Origin: Haematococcus lacustris
Lineage: Eukaryota > Chlorophyta > Chlorophyceae > Chlamydomonadales > Haematococcaceae
Direction of reading: 5' to 3'
Assembly (NCBI GenBank): GCA_030144725.1
Contig: JASKMD010000019.1
Location: 121,596-185,595, forward strand
Length of the DNA stretch: 64,000 nucleotides
The position numbers and the translations under genes were made by a program. The notes under the pieces are model-generated. The model worked only from the letters and a program-made list of their open reading frames with translations, did not search any database and was not told the DNA's origin. This document shows, piece by piece, positions 1-10,400 of the stretch. Position 1 is the first letter of the stretch. The number at the start of each line of letters is the position of its first letter.

Positions 1-514
1 ATGCTTTGTAAGACTGACAGCCTTTGTAAAAGTCGTCCAGTGCCAGGCTCCGACCTTACGGGCATGACTTTGAGAGCGATACCAGGACCTAACGGCTTGA
101 TTTGCTTTGAGTGTTTTGACAGGCTATAGGTCACCCCGGCCATTGGCCATGCCAATCCGTGGTTAGCTGATTGCCAGCCATGCCCAGCCAGCCGGTACTT
201 TAAAGCGCATAGCTCCCCTACAACAAGGAGATGCGTTATCTGCAAACCGAACTGTCAGTACCAATACCTGAGAACAGCCGGCACTGATACCTGATGCTTA
301 TCCCCACCCCTTTACGGGGGTGGGGCGACAGATGTTGGCATGAAACACATGCTATGATGTAAGCAACAGCTTGGACATGGCCTAGTGCATATATGCTACT
401 GTGCTACAGGCTGTTGGGCTTTAGCCTTGGGTGCTCGGTCTTGCAGTTTCTTGAAGCCCAAGGCTGGATACTCTCACTGGGTACCTCACCAGATTCACCA
501 GGGACAAAGGCACG
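1..514. other. No gene recognised; left edge of repeat-rich region
   Basis: I see no convincing coding exon, RNA gene or tandem array here. The stretch lies just downstream (minus-strand sense) of the nuclease-like relic that ends near 515 and may be part of the same element. Short open frames exist on both strands but lack splice-bounded structure or recognisable motifs. Confidence 0.4.
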
Positions 515-1870
515 CCTCATCATCACACTCATCCTGCCTGGCTATGACCAGACTCCACATACATACCTGCACAGCTCCAATGGGCGCCATGGGGCCTCCC
601 CTGCCCGCAAGAGGTAGAGGGCTGCGTTGCAGTCCCTGTCCACTCATCTGCCAATGTCCCCAGGGATGGCCTGGTCCAGCATAGGGCCCCACATGAGGCC
701 CCACTAGCACCTCAAACGCTTGCTCCAGGCTGACCGCAACAAGCGGTCCTGCACCTGACCTTCAGGGGTCCCCAAAGCGGGCTCACTAGCTAGGCGTGAG
801 TAGCCAGAGTACTCAAAGTCGGTGGAAGGTGGGGCAGCAGCCAACCTGGCCAGCAGCAGGTGGGGCAGCTATCAACCTGGCCACCAGCAGGTGGGGCAGC
901 TATTAACCTGGCCAGCAGCAGGTGGGGCAGCAGCCAACCTGGTCAGCAGCAGGTGGGGCAGCTATCAGCCTGGTCAGCAGCACCTTCCAGCCTTCAGGCC
1001 TGGTGGGCTTGCTGCGGTCCAGCTCCTTCTCACAGGGCTGGGGGCTGTTCATAGCTGGGCTGACCCTGCTGGTGCGGACCTTATCCACCATCACCACCCT
1101 GCTTGGCAGCCTGTCTGCTGGCTTGACGTTGTTGGGCCTCTCCACCACCTAGCGGCAGGCCTGCAGCACGGCCTTGGCCCCCCACCCACCCCGTGTGCCT
1201 ATGCCAGCGTTGCCAAAGAACACCACCAGCTGCTTGCGTGTCCTCCACCCGGTTGTCTGGGCTGCATCGACCCGCCACCAACAGCATGGCAGCGTCGCAT
1301 CATCTGTAGCTGTCAACTGTGGTGTGCGTGTATCAACAGGGCCAGCGGTGGGGCTGCCTCCTCCTCGAGCTGCATGGCACACAAGGTACACGATGCGCAT
1401 GACATCATTGGAAGGACTGGGGACATGGCACCTATCCGGTCACATGTGGGGCGGTCATCAGCCCCTGGCCCTGCCCCCTCACCATTGGCACTCCCACTTT
1501 CTTGAAGCAGCGCTCCAGGACCTTCTCTTGCGCGCCGGACAGCCTCATCTGCCATGTGGGGTGCAGGCACTCCCCCCACACTGCATCCCAAGTGGCCAGG
1601 GTGGCGGCCACATGCCGCTGGGTGGCCACCAGGGAGGTGCCTGCTGGGGTGGCTGCTGCCAGGTGCTGACGCTGGAGCTTGATGTTGTCATTCCACCGCT
1701 GAGTGCTGCGGCGAGCCTGGGTCAGGCCACTGTCATGCTGCACCTGTCTCCTGGTCAGCTTGCTGCTGTGGAAGCTTTCCACGCAGCCATCCTCATCCCA
1801 CACCCCTTAGGCTGCGCTGACTGCCTGGATGGCACTGGGGTCCAACCCCATGGCATCTGGGTGGCTGCGT
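515..1870 (-). pseudogene. Degenerate Fanzor/TnpB-like nuclease relic, copy 1
   Basis: Reading downward on the minus strand, conserved blocks appear in the order of a TnpB/Fanzor RuvC nuclease. GLDPSAIQAVSAA at about 1848-1810 resembles RuvC-I (DPG written DPS). Then come KLTRRQVQHDSGL and ATWDAVWGE, a basic helix LSGAQEKVLERCFKK near 1500, VVFFGNAGIGTRGGWG near 1250, VMVDKVRTSRV near 1080 (the usual VDExRTS motif, with Glu changed to Lys), RLLRSAWSKR and GLMWGPM near 740-680, and DRDCNAALY at 641-615 (RuvC-III, RDxNAA). The gene is dead: in-frame stops follow the RuvC-I block (near 1807), precede GLMW and precede DRDC; frames shift between blocks; and a 31-bp minisatellite interrupts it. Fanzors are eukaryotic relatives of the transposon RNA-guided nuclease TnpB. 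Assignment to that family is my inference from motif order, not from a search. Confidence 0.6.
828..982. repeat. 31-bp minisatellite, five units
   Basis: Five head-to-tail 31-bp units start at 828, 859, 890, 921 and 952, each beginning GGTGGGGCAG and containing AACCTGG followed by CAGCA. They differ at a few positions. The array sits inside the nuclease relic, between the block ending in PTRPEGW and the RLLRSAWSK block, and so interrupts it. Confidence 0.85.
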
Positions 1871-2394
1871 CAAACTGGAACGCCCGCTTATCAGCTAGGC
1901 CGCTGCCTATGTCAGCTGGAGGGTGTTCGTCGCTGTTGCTGCTGCCAGAGGGGCCTGCTGCTGGGCTGCTGCCAGAGGGACCAAGGAGGGGGGGGGGCAA
2001 GTCCAGTGGGCGTGTATTGCATACACACACACACTGACCCCATCAGTGAGGACCTGTCCAATAAACACATATTAGATATGATAGATAGATATGCTATACA
2101 GCCCGGTGCAGCCGCTGCTTGGCCTTAACAGCCAGTCATTGACCAGCTTGTAAGGTCGACGGGAGCGCAACACGATTACAGACACAGGGGTTGACCTTGT
2201 TCTGCGTTGTGCATTTGCAGTCCCAACTACGCAACACCCTGGCTGATGCACGCCCAGAGCAAGAGCACTTCATCTGGATTAATGATTGCGCCCGTTAGCC
2301 AGCGCCGCATTCCGACCAATGCACATGCTGTGGCTAACCAAGTCCAAGTGAGTGGAGCAATGTCCCTTGGAGTTAAGGCTAATCTCAGCGTGCA

Positions 2395-2516
2395 TGCTGC
2401 TGCTGCTGCTGCTGCTGATGCTGCTGATGCTGATGCTGCTGCTGCTGATGCTGCTGCTGATGCTGCTGATGCTGCTGATGCTGCTGATGCTGCTGATGCT
2501 GCTGATGATGCTGATG
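2395..2516. repeat. (GCT/GAT)n trinucleotide tract
   Basis: About 40 trinucleotides mixing GCT and GAT. It opens in several frames on both strands (poly-Ala/Asp, poly-Ser/Ile, poly-Leu/Met), which explains the long low-complexity open frames here. No coding context is visible. Confidence 0.85.
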
Positions 2517-2879
2517 GTAGTGATTGGCTGCTGCACTCTTGCTCAGGACTAGAGGGCCAGAGGCCAGAAGCCATCAAACACTAGGTTGGGCCACCCCCTC
2601 GAGTTGATCAGCACTGACAGGGCACCCCGACAGGTGATGGCGCGCCTGTGTGCTTGGCTGCAGGGGGGGGTTCAGGGGGGCCTCAGGAGCCCCAGGGACT
2701 GGCTGCTGCCCGAGCTGCCGTTGCCCTCCAGCTGGGGAAGCAGGGCTGGGAGCAGCTGCTGCGGCGCCTGAATGCAGAACATGATCAGGTAGGGAGGCGA
2801 GGGAGGGCGGGGTGGCACACTGCTTGCCTGCCAGCAAGGTGCGACACAGCAGGGGGTGAAGGGGGTGGGAATGAGGATG

Positions 2880-3476
2880 ACATAATGGCACTCCTTTAGC
2901 AATGGTAAATAATGGTACTCCTTTCTAGGGCTAGGCAAAGCCTCCAGGTCCTTCAAACGGCACAGCTCCAGGGGGTGCTGCACACTCTTTCCAATGCGTG
3001 CTGGAAGTCGAGGCGTGGGTTGGTGTCCCGGTCCAGCCACTAGCCCCTTATGGGGGGCTTATGCGGCCGGGGGCCAGGCGGAGGGGGGCCTGGGTCAGGA
3101 GTTAGGTTAGTTGGGGTACCTCCTCGTCACCCTGCCCCTCGTTGTCGTGAGCTTGCTGCCCACTACAGCTGGCACCTGCGGACACACAGCAGAGCAAGGC
3201 AGGACTCGATGTACTCAAATCACGGCTACGGAGTAACATTATCGCATTGATGCACACTACTCGTGTCGATGTGTGTATGTGTTCGATGAACCTATCCCTG
3301 GGCCCCCAGAGACGGTGCCGGGCACACGCTACTGTCATGCAGGCCGCTCCTTGTAGGATTCCGTCTCGTTTTTGCTCGCAGCCTGTCTCCAATAGCCCAC
3401 AGCACAGCTCCTGGAGCCCCCGCCTGCGGCCTTCTGCCCCCCGGGCTCCCAGTCCTCAGACCCGGGCTCCACAGCT

Positions 3477-3519
<43 letters not shown>

Positions 3520-4070
3520 GGCAACACGGCTGGTGCGGAACCCATTGCAGCACTGCTTAGGCCCCCACCCACCCCACGTGCCAATGCCAACATTGCGAAC
3601 AAAAACCACCATGTGCTCCATAGACAAGGCCCCCCTCGCCTCCAAGATCAGCATGGCACACACAAGGCATGGAGGCCACAGCTGGCCACACTGTGCAGTG
3701 CCCTCCAGGCCCTCAGTGATGTGACACCCTCAAGACCTTCTCCAGTCCCAACCAGCTATAACCGGTCCACCTCCACGCCTTGCCCACACTTTCTTGAAGA
3801 AGCGCTCTTGGGTGTGCGCTCTTGGGCGCCGGCCAGCCCCAGCCACTGGCCCGGCGAGCCTGACTAGCTTCAGGTACTCGCCCCACACTGCATCCCAGAT
3901 GGCCTGGGTGGCCGCCGTGTAGGCACCCAGGCTACCTTTGCTGTGCTGCGGTCATACGCCACACACATGCTGACGCCGTCTGTCTTTACCCTGACAGAGA
4001 TCTGAAACTCCTTTGTCTAATGCTGGTGGTAGTCGACAAACCCCACTCAGTGCTCCTGGCTGTGAGGTCT
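2880..4070 (-). pseudogene. Degenerate Fanzor/TnpB-like nuclease relic, copy 2
   Basis: A second minus-strand copy of the family at 515-1870, in the same orientation just upstream of it. Descending, it shows TDGVSMCVAYDR (about 3992-3943), AIWDAVWGEYL (about 3900-3870), RFFKKV (about 3800), VVFVRNVGIGTWGGWG (about 3610-3560), a very degraded stretch corresponding to VDExRTS (about 3290-3250), and WLDRDTNPRLDF (about 3040-3005). The last keeps the W-x-D-R-D-x-N core of RuvC-III, but Ala-Ala has become Pro-Arg. One frame over comes RIGKSVQHPLELCRL (about 3000-2950). The RuvC-I block between TDGVS and WDAVW is missing, so this copy is internally deleted as well as frameshifted. A (CAG)n tract at 3478-3510 interrupts it. 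Confidence 0.55.
3478..3510. repeat. (AGC)n microsatellite, about 11 units
   Basis: Eleven perfect AGC units followed by imperfect ones, inside the second nuclease relic. Confidence 0.9.
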
Positions 4071-4252
4071 AGGCCCTAGACCCTAGACTAGGGGCGTGAG
4101 GACTCCATGCAGCCCGTAGTCATCGATGATTAGGAAATTGAGGCACAGGCAAGGGTACAAAGTTTAGAGACAGAGTCATGGGGGCAATGTGGCTGGCTGC
4201 AGGGGCACCTAGCCCCATTTGCTCCATCCCGCTTAAAGGTTCCCAACCCACA

Positions 4253-5263
4253 TGGCGTGAGATGTTACATCCCGAACATGGCACATAGACACGGAATGAC
4301 TTTCATCACGCTGCAAGGCTACGTCTCCTACACTTGCCTCATGCAGGTTCCCACATTTCACGAACTGCAGCTCATATGCGACCAAGCAGCCTGACGACTT
4401 CAGCCTCGGACTTTGGCTGCAAAAAGCTGAGCACCGCTGCAGCATTCTTGTGTAAGGATTCTGCACACAGAAGCCGGCGCCGTCATCATCGCCATAGCCG
4501 ACTGTCTGAGCTGCATTGACCCGCCGCCGACAGCATGGCAGCGTCGCAGCATCTTTAGCTGTCAATTGTGGTGGGCGTATATCAACAGGGCCAGCGGTGG
4601 GGGTGTCGATAGCTGGCCGGGGTGAGCGTGGGGCCGACAGCCCATGTTGCACCGTTGCTGAATGACTCGTGCCCGCTGGCCTTTGCCCACCTGCTCGCTC
4701 CACCCGTGTGTTGCTGTGGGCTAGCAGGCCTGTCAGGCTGTGGCCCTGCAGCGTGCTGGCTCTGCCACAGCCTGGCCAAAAGCTGTTGAGCCCGCCACAT
4801 GCCACACCCCACCACCACCACCATGTGCCACACACCCATAAACTCATGGCAGCTCTGCTGTGTGGCTCATGAGAGGGGTTGGCGTGATGAGTCTCTTTCT
4901 GTGTGTGAGGGCATGGCCCACTGGCCTGCCACTGCGCCCTATTCTACACGAGATTGCTGACCACCCCCCTCACCCACCCCACGCCACCCACATGGAATCA
5001 CATAGCACCAGCACACCAACCCGCACCTTCCTGCAAGCAAAGTGCAAGGCAAGCCACAGTTTTCAGGGCAGCCTCCAACCCCTGCAGTTCATGCCTGACA
5101 CACCATATGTGGGACTGCAGTCCAGTCACTGCACCCACCTCAGCCTGCACACCAATGGCTATGGGACCTGCACCCCTGTGCAAAGCACGCTGCAACGCCT
5201 CGCAATCGCTACTGCGACATTGTGCGAAACCTCACAATGCCGACACACACCCTTGGCATGATA
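4253..5263. repeat. 1-kb dispersed repeat, left arm (inverted partner at 33163-34205)
   Basis: This segment is the reverse complement, with moderate divergence, of 33163-34205. Anchors include GAACTGCAGCTCATATGCGA (near 4360) against 34080-34135, the region around CTCATGAGAGGGGTTGGCG (4867) against 33510-33535, and the stretch around GTGGGACTGCAGTCCAGTCA (5109) against 33255-33290. Translated pieces such as PQLTAKDAATLPCC also occur in nuclease relic copy 1, so the repeat probably belongs to the same element family. No intact gene is visible. Confidence 0.8.
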
Positions 5264-5509
5264 AACAAACACCCTTACCACCATAAACACGGCACGTCCC
5301 TATCTTTCCCTTGCTCACATCGACTGCACTTGTAGCAACCTGGAGAACGAAGATGCCACAACAACTACGAGTGCTCTTGTCATTCATTCATCCATGGCAC
5401 ATACGGTTATACACAAGGAACTACTCTACGTCCTAGGCATGACGCGCCCTCGGCATGGGGGAAGATTACATGACTTAGTCATGCTAAGTACCGCTTGGCG
5501 TTCACTAGG

Positions 5510-5888
5510 ATGTCGACAGCGCTAAGTGCTAGGCGATTGACAGGCATACAGCGTCAAGTTTTCACTCTGTACCGCCAGGTGTGCCGCGGGTTGCGAGTCA
5601 AGCGTCAACAAGGGTGCAACGAGGAACAGTTAGCAACCTTTAAAGCTTTCGCAAGAACGGAGTTTCATCGCTTCAGTGACGTGAACCCAAAGAACTTCAT
5701 GGTGAGGCGACCCGCTCCGAGCTGACTTGGAGGTGACCTGACCTCTTACAGCTGTGTCCCTGTAGCTCGTAGAGCATCTATTGAGGAGTGGTGCCAAGAA
5801 GCTGTCACTGATGCTCTCTCCAACCATCACCAGCGTCCACATCAAGGAGAGCTCACCCAGCAGCAGCTACCCCCCTCAATCGCGTTGA
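5510..5888 (+). CDS. SDHAF1: SDHAF1-like LYR-motif protein (complex II assembly factor)
   Basis: Two exons, 5510-5701 and 5766-5888, joined in phase 0 across a 64-bp intron (gtgagg...tgtag), give 104 residues. The start is the ATG at 5510. The LYR motif is in VFTLYRQVCRG at about residues 18-28, followed by an acidic/basic helix and then NFMLVEHLLRSGAKKL spanning the splice junction. This matches the SDHAF1 pattern (LYR, then (D/N)FxxIEyLlRrGxkqL, then a short tail). SDHAF1 acts in the mitochondrial matrix, delivering Fe-S clusters to the iron-sulfur subunit of succinate dehydrogenase. Length is in the family range (about 80-120). Another LYR subfamily (LYRM) is possible, but the exon 2 signature favours SDHAF1. 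Confidence 0.75.
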
Positions 5889-7441
5889 GAAGCAATGCCC
5901 GTGCTCATTCAGTGATTGGGTCAAGGTGGGTGGTGCAGCATGTCTCTGCCCAAACCACTGACTTGTGTTTTCCATGCATTATGGCAACCAAGGCTGCCAC
6001 ATGCATCCTTACACAGGTGGTGGTGAGAGTACGTCACCCTACCGAGTAACTCGAAAATGGGCCTCTGGGCTCCTGGCTGCTCTTGTTGCTGGCTGGTCAA
6101 CACAGCTGAGCCACGCTCAGTGGGGGGGTCAGCCCAGCTCTTGGGTGCAGGTCTGACAGACTAGGGTCCTCTGCGGCGATGGTGGTTCCGAGCAGAAGCA
6201 GTAGCTGAGGCTGGATGAGCCCCAGCCTCTTCTGCTCCTCACCTCCCAGCCTGTGGTTCCCATCCCTTCGAGGGGGAGGCCTGCCAAGCAGCCTATTGGC
6301 TGACGGCTTGATGCAGGGTAAAGCAGTCATCATCATCAACATTCCCAAGCATTGGTGTGTGTGGCTGTGGGCAGCAGGCACCAGGGTCACTACTCAGGGT
6401 TTGGCCTGCTGCTGCCCTGGCGTGCTGCCCTGGTGTCTAGTCTGGTACTGCCCTAAAGGCGGGGCACTAGCCAGCTGTTGGACAAAGAAAGCATGCAATG
6501 CTGTGAATGCAACATGCCATGCAATGCTATGCTTGTAAGTACGCTCAAAGTCTGGGGTCAAGATGAGAAGAAAGAATGTACATGCCGCTTTGTCCATGCA
6601 TTCATTCAGCAAGTGGTATGAGCACGTGAGGAAGAGGTCTGGCATTAAGCAGGTTGCAGGCAGGCTCACTAGCAAGCCATGCCCCTGGCAGCTGCTGGCT
6701 CTTCAGCTCCAGCAGACAGTCTGGACACACCTGAATAGTCCACACCTGATAAGGCGATGCAGGAGGGCTGATCAACACCCAGGGGCTCAGCTCAAGTCAG
6801 GTGCACGGCCTGGCTGCTGACAGCAGCCAGGGATGGAGGGCTAGGAGGTGGTGGTGACCTGCTTCCTGGCTGTTGGTCTGGGAGGGGGTGGAGCTCTGAC
6901 TCCCTTCAGCAGCGTGGGATGTTCAAGGAGGTGCCATGTGCATGGGTGTGCACATGCATATAATGCCACACAAAATACAAACACTACCCCTAGTGAGGCT
7001 TAAGGTGCTGCCCAGTGACGCTGCCAAGGTGCTGCCCAGAAGCTATCCATGCGCCCATACTGTGACCAAACAAAGCATAGACACGGTCCCTGCCCAAGCA
7101 TCACTGGGCAACACAAGGGGGTAGGGGTGAGGCCAGGCCTGTCCCTGTGGTGCTCCTAGTGCTCCCTGACAACTGTCACTGCAGCTGGGGGTGAGGGTCC
7201 AGCAAGGCCAGACAACATCATTGGCAAGCTAAGGACAGGCTGGCGGGTGTGGGGTGAGATTAGAGGGCGAGCCGTGGTTTGTCGTGATGTGGGTGACGTT
7301 GTGGGCAGGGCTGCTGAGTAGAGGGCCCTGTCCAGGTGGGGCAGGGGGGCCTGGTGATCTGCAGCCACTCAGCCCCACCACCTTGTCGCCCCCAACCCTT
7401 GTCGCCCCCAACCCTTGCCGCCCCGTCGCCCTGACCGGAAC
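5889..7441. other. Intergenic region between SDHAF1-like gene and calpain 3' end
   Basis: I find no exon with family-conserved sequence. The only structure I recognise is a short dispersed repeat copy at about 6165-6262, whose inverted partner is at 55633-55740. Confidence 0.4.
6165..6262. repeat. Short dispersed repeat (inverted copy at 55633-55740)
   Basis: The stretch around GGTTCCGAGCAGAAGCAGTA and GGCTGGATGAGCCCCAGCC matches the reverse complement of 55640-55740 with scattered differences. In the second location it abuts a different repeat (55447-55632), so the two are separate elements or a composite. Confidence 0.65.
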
Positions 7442-10400
7442 TCAGCAGCCGGCCACGCAGTTGGCGCAGCAGCCCTGCGGGGCCCGCTCAAACTTGCGCC
7501 CCTCCTTCCCAAAGCACAGCGCCCGGCAGCCCTGGCAGCAGCACCAGAAGGTGCAGCAGCCGCCCAGGCAGCCAAGCGTGGGGCCGCAGCTGCGGGCAAG
7601 GTGCAGCGGGGGCAGTGTAGGGGGCTCCATGGCAGAGGGAGCTGCTGGCGGGTGCAGCCAGAGGCCAGGGGGGCTCAGGGCTGTGGTGCAGCCTGCTGAG
7701 AGTGAGGCACAGGGGGTCCGGAGCTTACCAGGGGTGCTCCTCGTGTATGTCTATGCGCAGCTCCTCCCACCCCGTGCTGCGCATACAGAAGTCCTGCGCA
7801 TCCCACCACCACCGTCACCACCACCACAGGCCTCACTCAGCCTGCCAGAGTAACCAGGCATCAGTGACGGGGCGTTTGACAGGAAGCAGGCAGCAGTGTG
7901 GTGTGTTCACAGACCAGACTAACAGGCGAGGTGGGCACTGCCAGGGCGTACCAAGCCCTGGTGAGTGCTGGGCGTACAGCCTGGATGCTGTTCATGTTCA
8001 AACCAGGCACCAGTGTCCTACCCCATCACCTGGCTGGCATCACGTCACACAGCAGGTCACACTGAGCCCAAGGCCTGCACAGAGCTGGGTTGCAGAGGCA
8101 GCACCTCCCTCCCTCCCTGCCCCTACTTCCCTCCCTCCCCTGACCCTCAGCACCTTACGTCTCCACCCCTCCCTCCCTGCCCCTTACCAGGCATCTGAAA
8201 GATGCCTGCACGTCCTGCCAACTCATCCAGAAGCTGCCGTCATCCGCCCGCGTCCAGTCCAGCGCACGCCTCACCTTGGGGTACTGCTCCCACAGCGGGC
8301 TGCTGTCCCCCCACGCCCCCTTCAGGTCAGCAGCACACACAGCCACGCATGCTGCACACACCCCACCCCACCCCAAAGCCCAGCAACCAACAGCAGGTGG
8401 TGATGGCGCCAAGTAGGCTAGGTGGCTGTGGCCTGGGGCTAACGCAGGCACGTCCCTCACTCAGGGGCTGCAGGGCTGCCCACTGCGACTGACTTTGACG
8501 CAGGCCGGCAGAGCATGCTGCAGGCGCCTCTAGGCGCCGCCTCCAGCGTGACTGATATGTTGTGTGCGGAAGGACAGACCAGTGTGCGTGTCTGCGTAAC
8601 TGGGTCAAGTGGCATGCATTGGCCCTCAGGGCCCAGCACTGGGCAGCCACCTGGGCCTGGCCGCAGCCGTGTCGGCAGCTGATCAGGTGACAGTGCGCGC
8701 AGCAGAGGCGCACCTGCCACTCAAAGGTGCCCCAGGGGTTGCGCAGCCGGACCAGCTGGAAGCCGTCCACCTCCTTCACTGCCACAATGGAGTAGGCGTG
8801 CCCCTGAACGATGCCCTTCACGCTCTGGGTGTCGCTGCCGCTGCCGGAGCTGGCAGCAATCACGGACCGGCTGCACGGGCAGCAACACGGTCCCAGGCTA
8901 AGCGCCCGCCTCGCCACCTCACAGCCAAGCAGACCCTGACCCCCAGCTGCTCCCACCACAGACCAGTATCCCACCATGGTGCATGCAGGTCATTGTAACG
9001 GTAATGCCGTGCGCTGGCATGCCTGCGCTGCTGCAGCCCGTCTGGCTGCTGGCTGATGAGGGCGCTCACCGCCTGCTGTAGAACAGCATGGTCTCGAACA
9101 TCTCCTCAGGGGACAGCACGTCGGGGGTAGGCCCCAGCAACGTCTCGCCTCGGCCTTCCTTAGGGTGCACCAGGTCGTACCTCTTCCACACAGGGACAGG
9201 CGCCTGCGCGAACCAGGGCGCCTGGCCCCGACTACACTCAGGAGCCATGAGGCACACAGTCACACCAGCAGACACTCAGCCATCACTGTACTGGGCTAGC
9301 GAACAATGTTCGACATAGGCCTTGTTGTGAAGTTGCACCCTGCACTGCATACGTGAGGTAAGCAAGGTGAACGCAGGGCTGCCGACTCCGTCACCGCCCT
9401 GAGCGGTGAGCGCGCCCTGAGCGCCCTGAGCCATAACCCACTGTATCACTTGCGGCCTGTCCCCGCACCAGGGCCCTCCTGCCACGCTGCCACCCAGCGC
9501 CGGGCCTGTCCCCCCACCCCCTAGCAGGGCCCAGCAGCTGCCTACTGTGCCTGGCCTGTGCTACTGCACTGCTGCGGCCGCTCTACCTCCCGCCAGCCCC
9601 TGCCCCTGCCCACCTGGCTGCTGCTCTCCAGCTTGAACTTGAAGACGTAGTCCCCTGTCAGGGCCTCCAGGGCCCACAGGGTGCTGCCGCCGTCCAGGGC
9701 GCCATAGGAGCCCTGCAGGGGGGCAGGGAGGGGGGCGCTGCACAGGCAGGGGGCGGAGGAGCAGGGCAGGCAGTGCGCAGCATAGGCGCAGGGCTGTAGG
9801 CAGGCTGGCACCCCTGGCGGTGCGAGGGCTGCACAGTGCGGTTGGCACAGCAGGTGGCGCCATGCCCTACTAAGCCATGCCCTGCACCCTGCAGCGAGGG
9901 GAGTAAAGCGAGGCCAGGCAGGTGCAGGTGGCCGTGCCAGGCGTGGGACACAGCCTGCCAGCTGGGCCCCCTTTTGCCCCTACCTTGTACTTAGCCATCG
10001 CCTTTTCCAGCAGCAGCACCCAGGCCTCGTCACCGCGGGGCTTGGCAAACACTGGCTGGCCGGTCTGGCGTGAACAAGGGATCCTGCACAGCCGCCAGCA
10101 GGAGAGCAGCTAGGGGGTCCCAGGCGCCAGGCTCATGCCCAACCCCCCCATGGCCCTGTCAGCCCGTCCATCCTCAACGGGCCTGCTGCTGCTGTATCCT
10201 GCTGTGGGGGCTCTGCGGGTCAGGGGCCGGGGGGAGCGCGCTGCAGCCTGCCTAGTGGCAGGGTCACCAGCTCCATTGGACCAAGTTGCTCATGCGCGAG
10301 GCCTAACAGCCCCTCGCTATCATCCTCAGCAGAAGATGGCAGGGTAGGGCAGGGTCTAGTCATAATGCCAGCTGCTGCTCTGGTGGCTTCCAGGAGCCAT

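Noticed and set aside
515..1870. Annotating the nuclease-like relic as an active RNA-guided system
   Set aside because: There are several in-frame stops, frame changes, a minisatellite interruption and loss of the Glu in VDExRTS. No intact copy or guide RNA is visible in the window.
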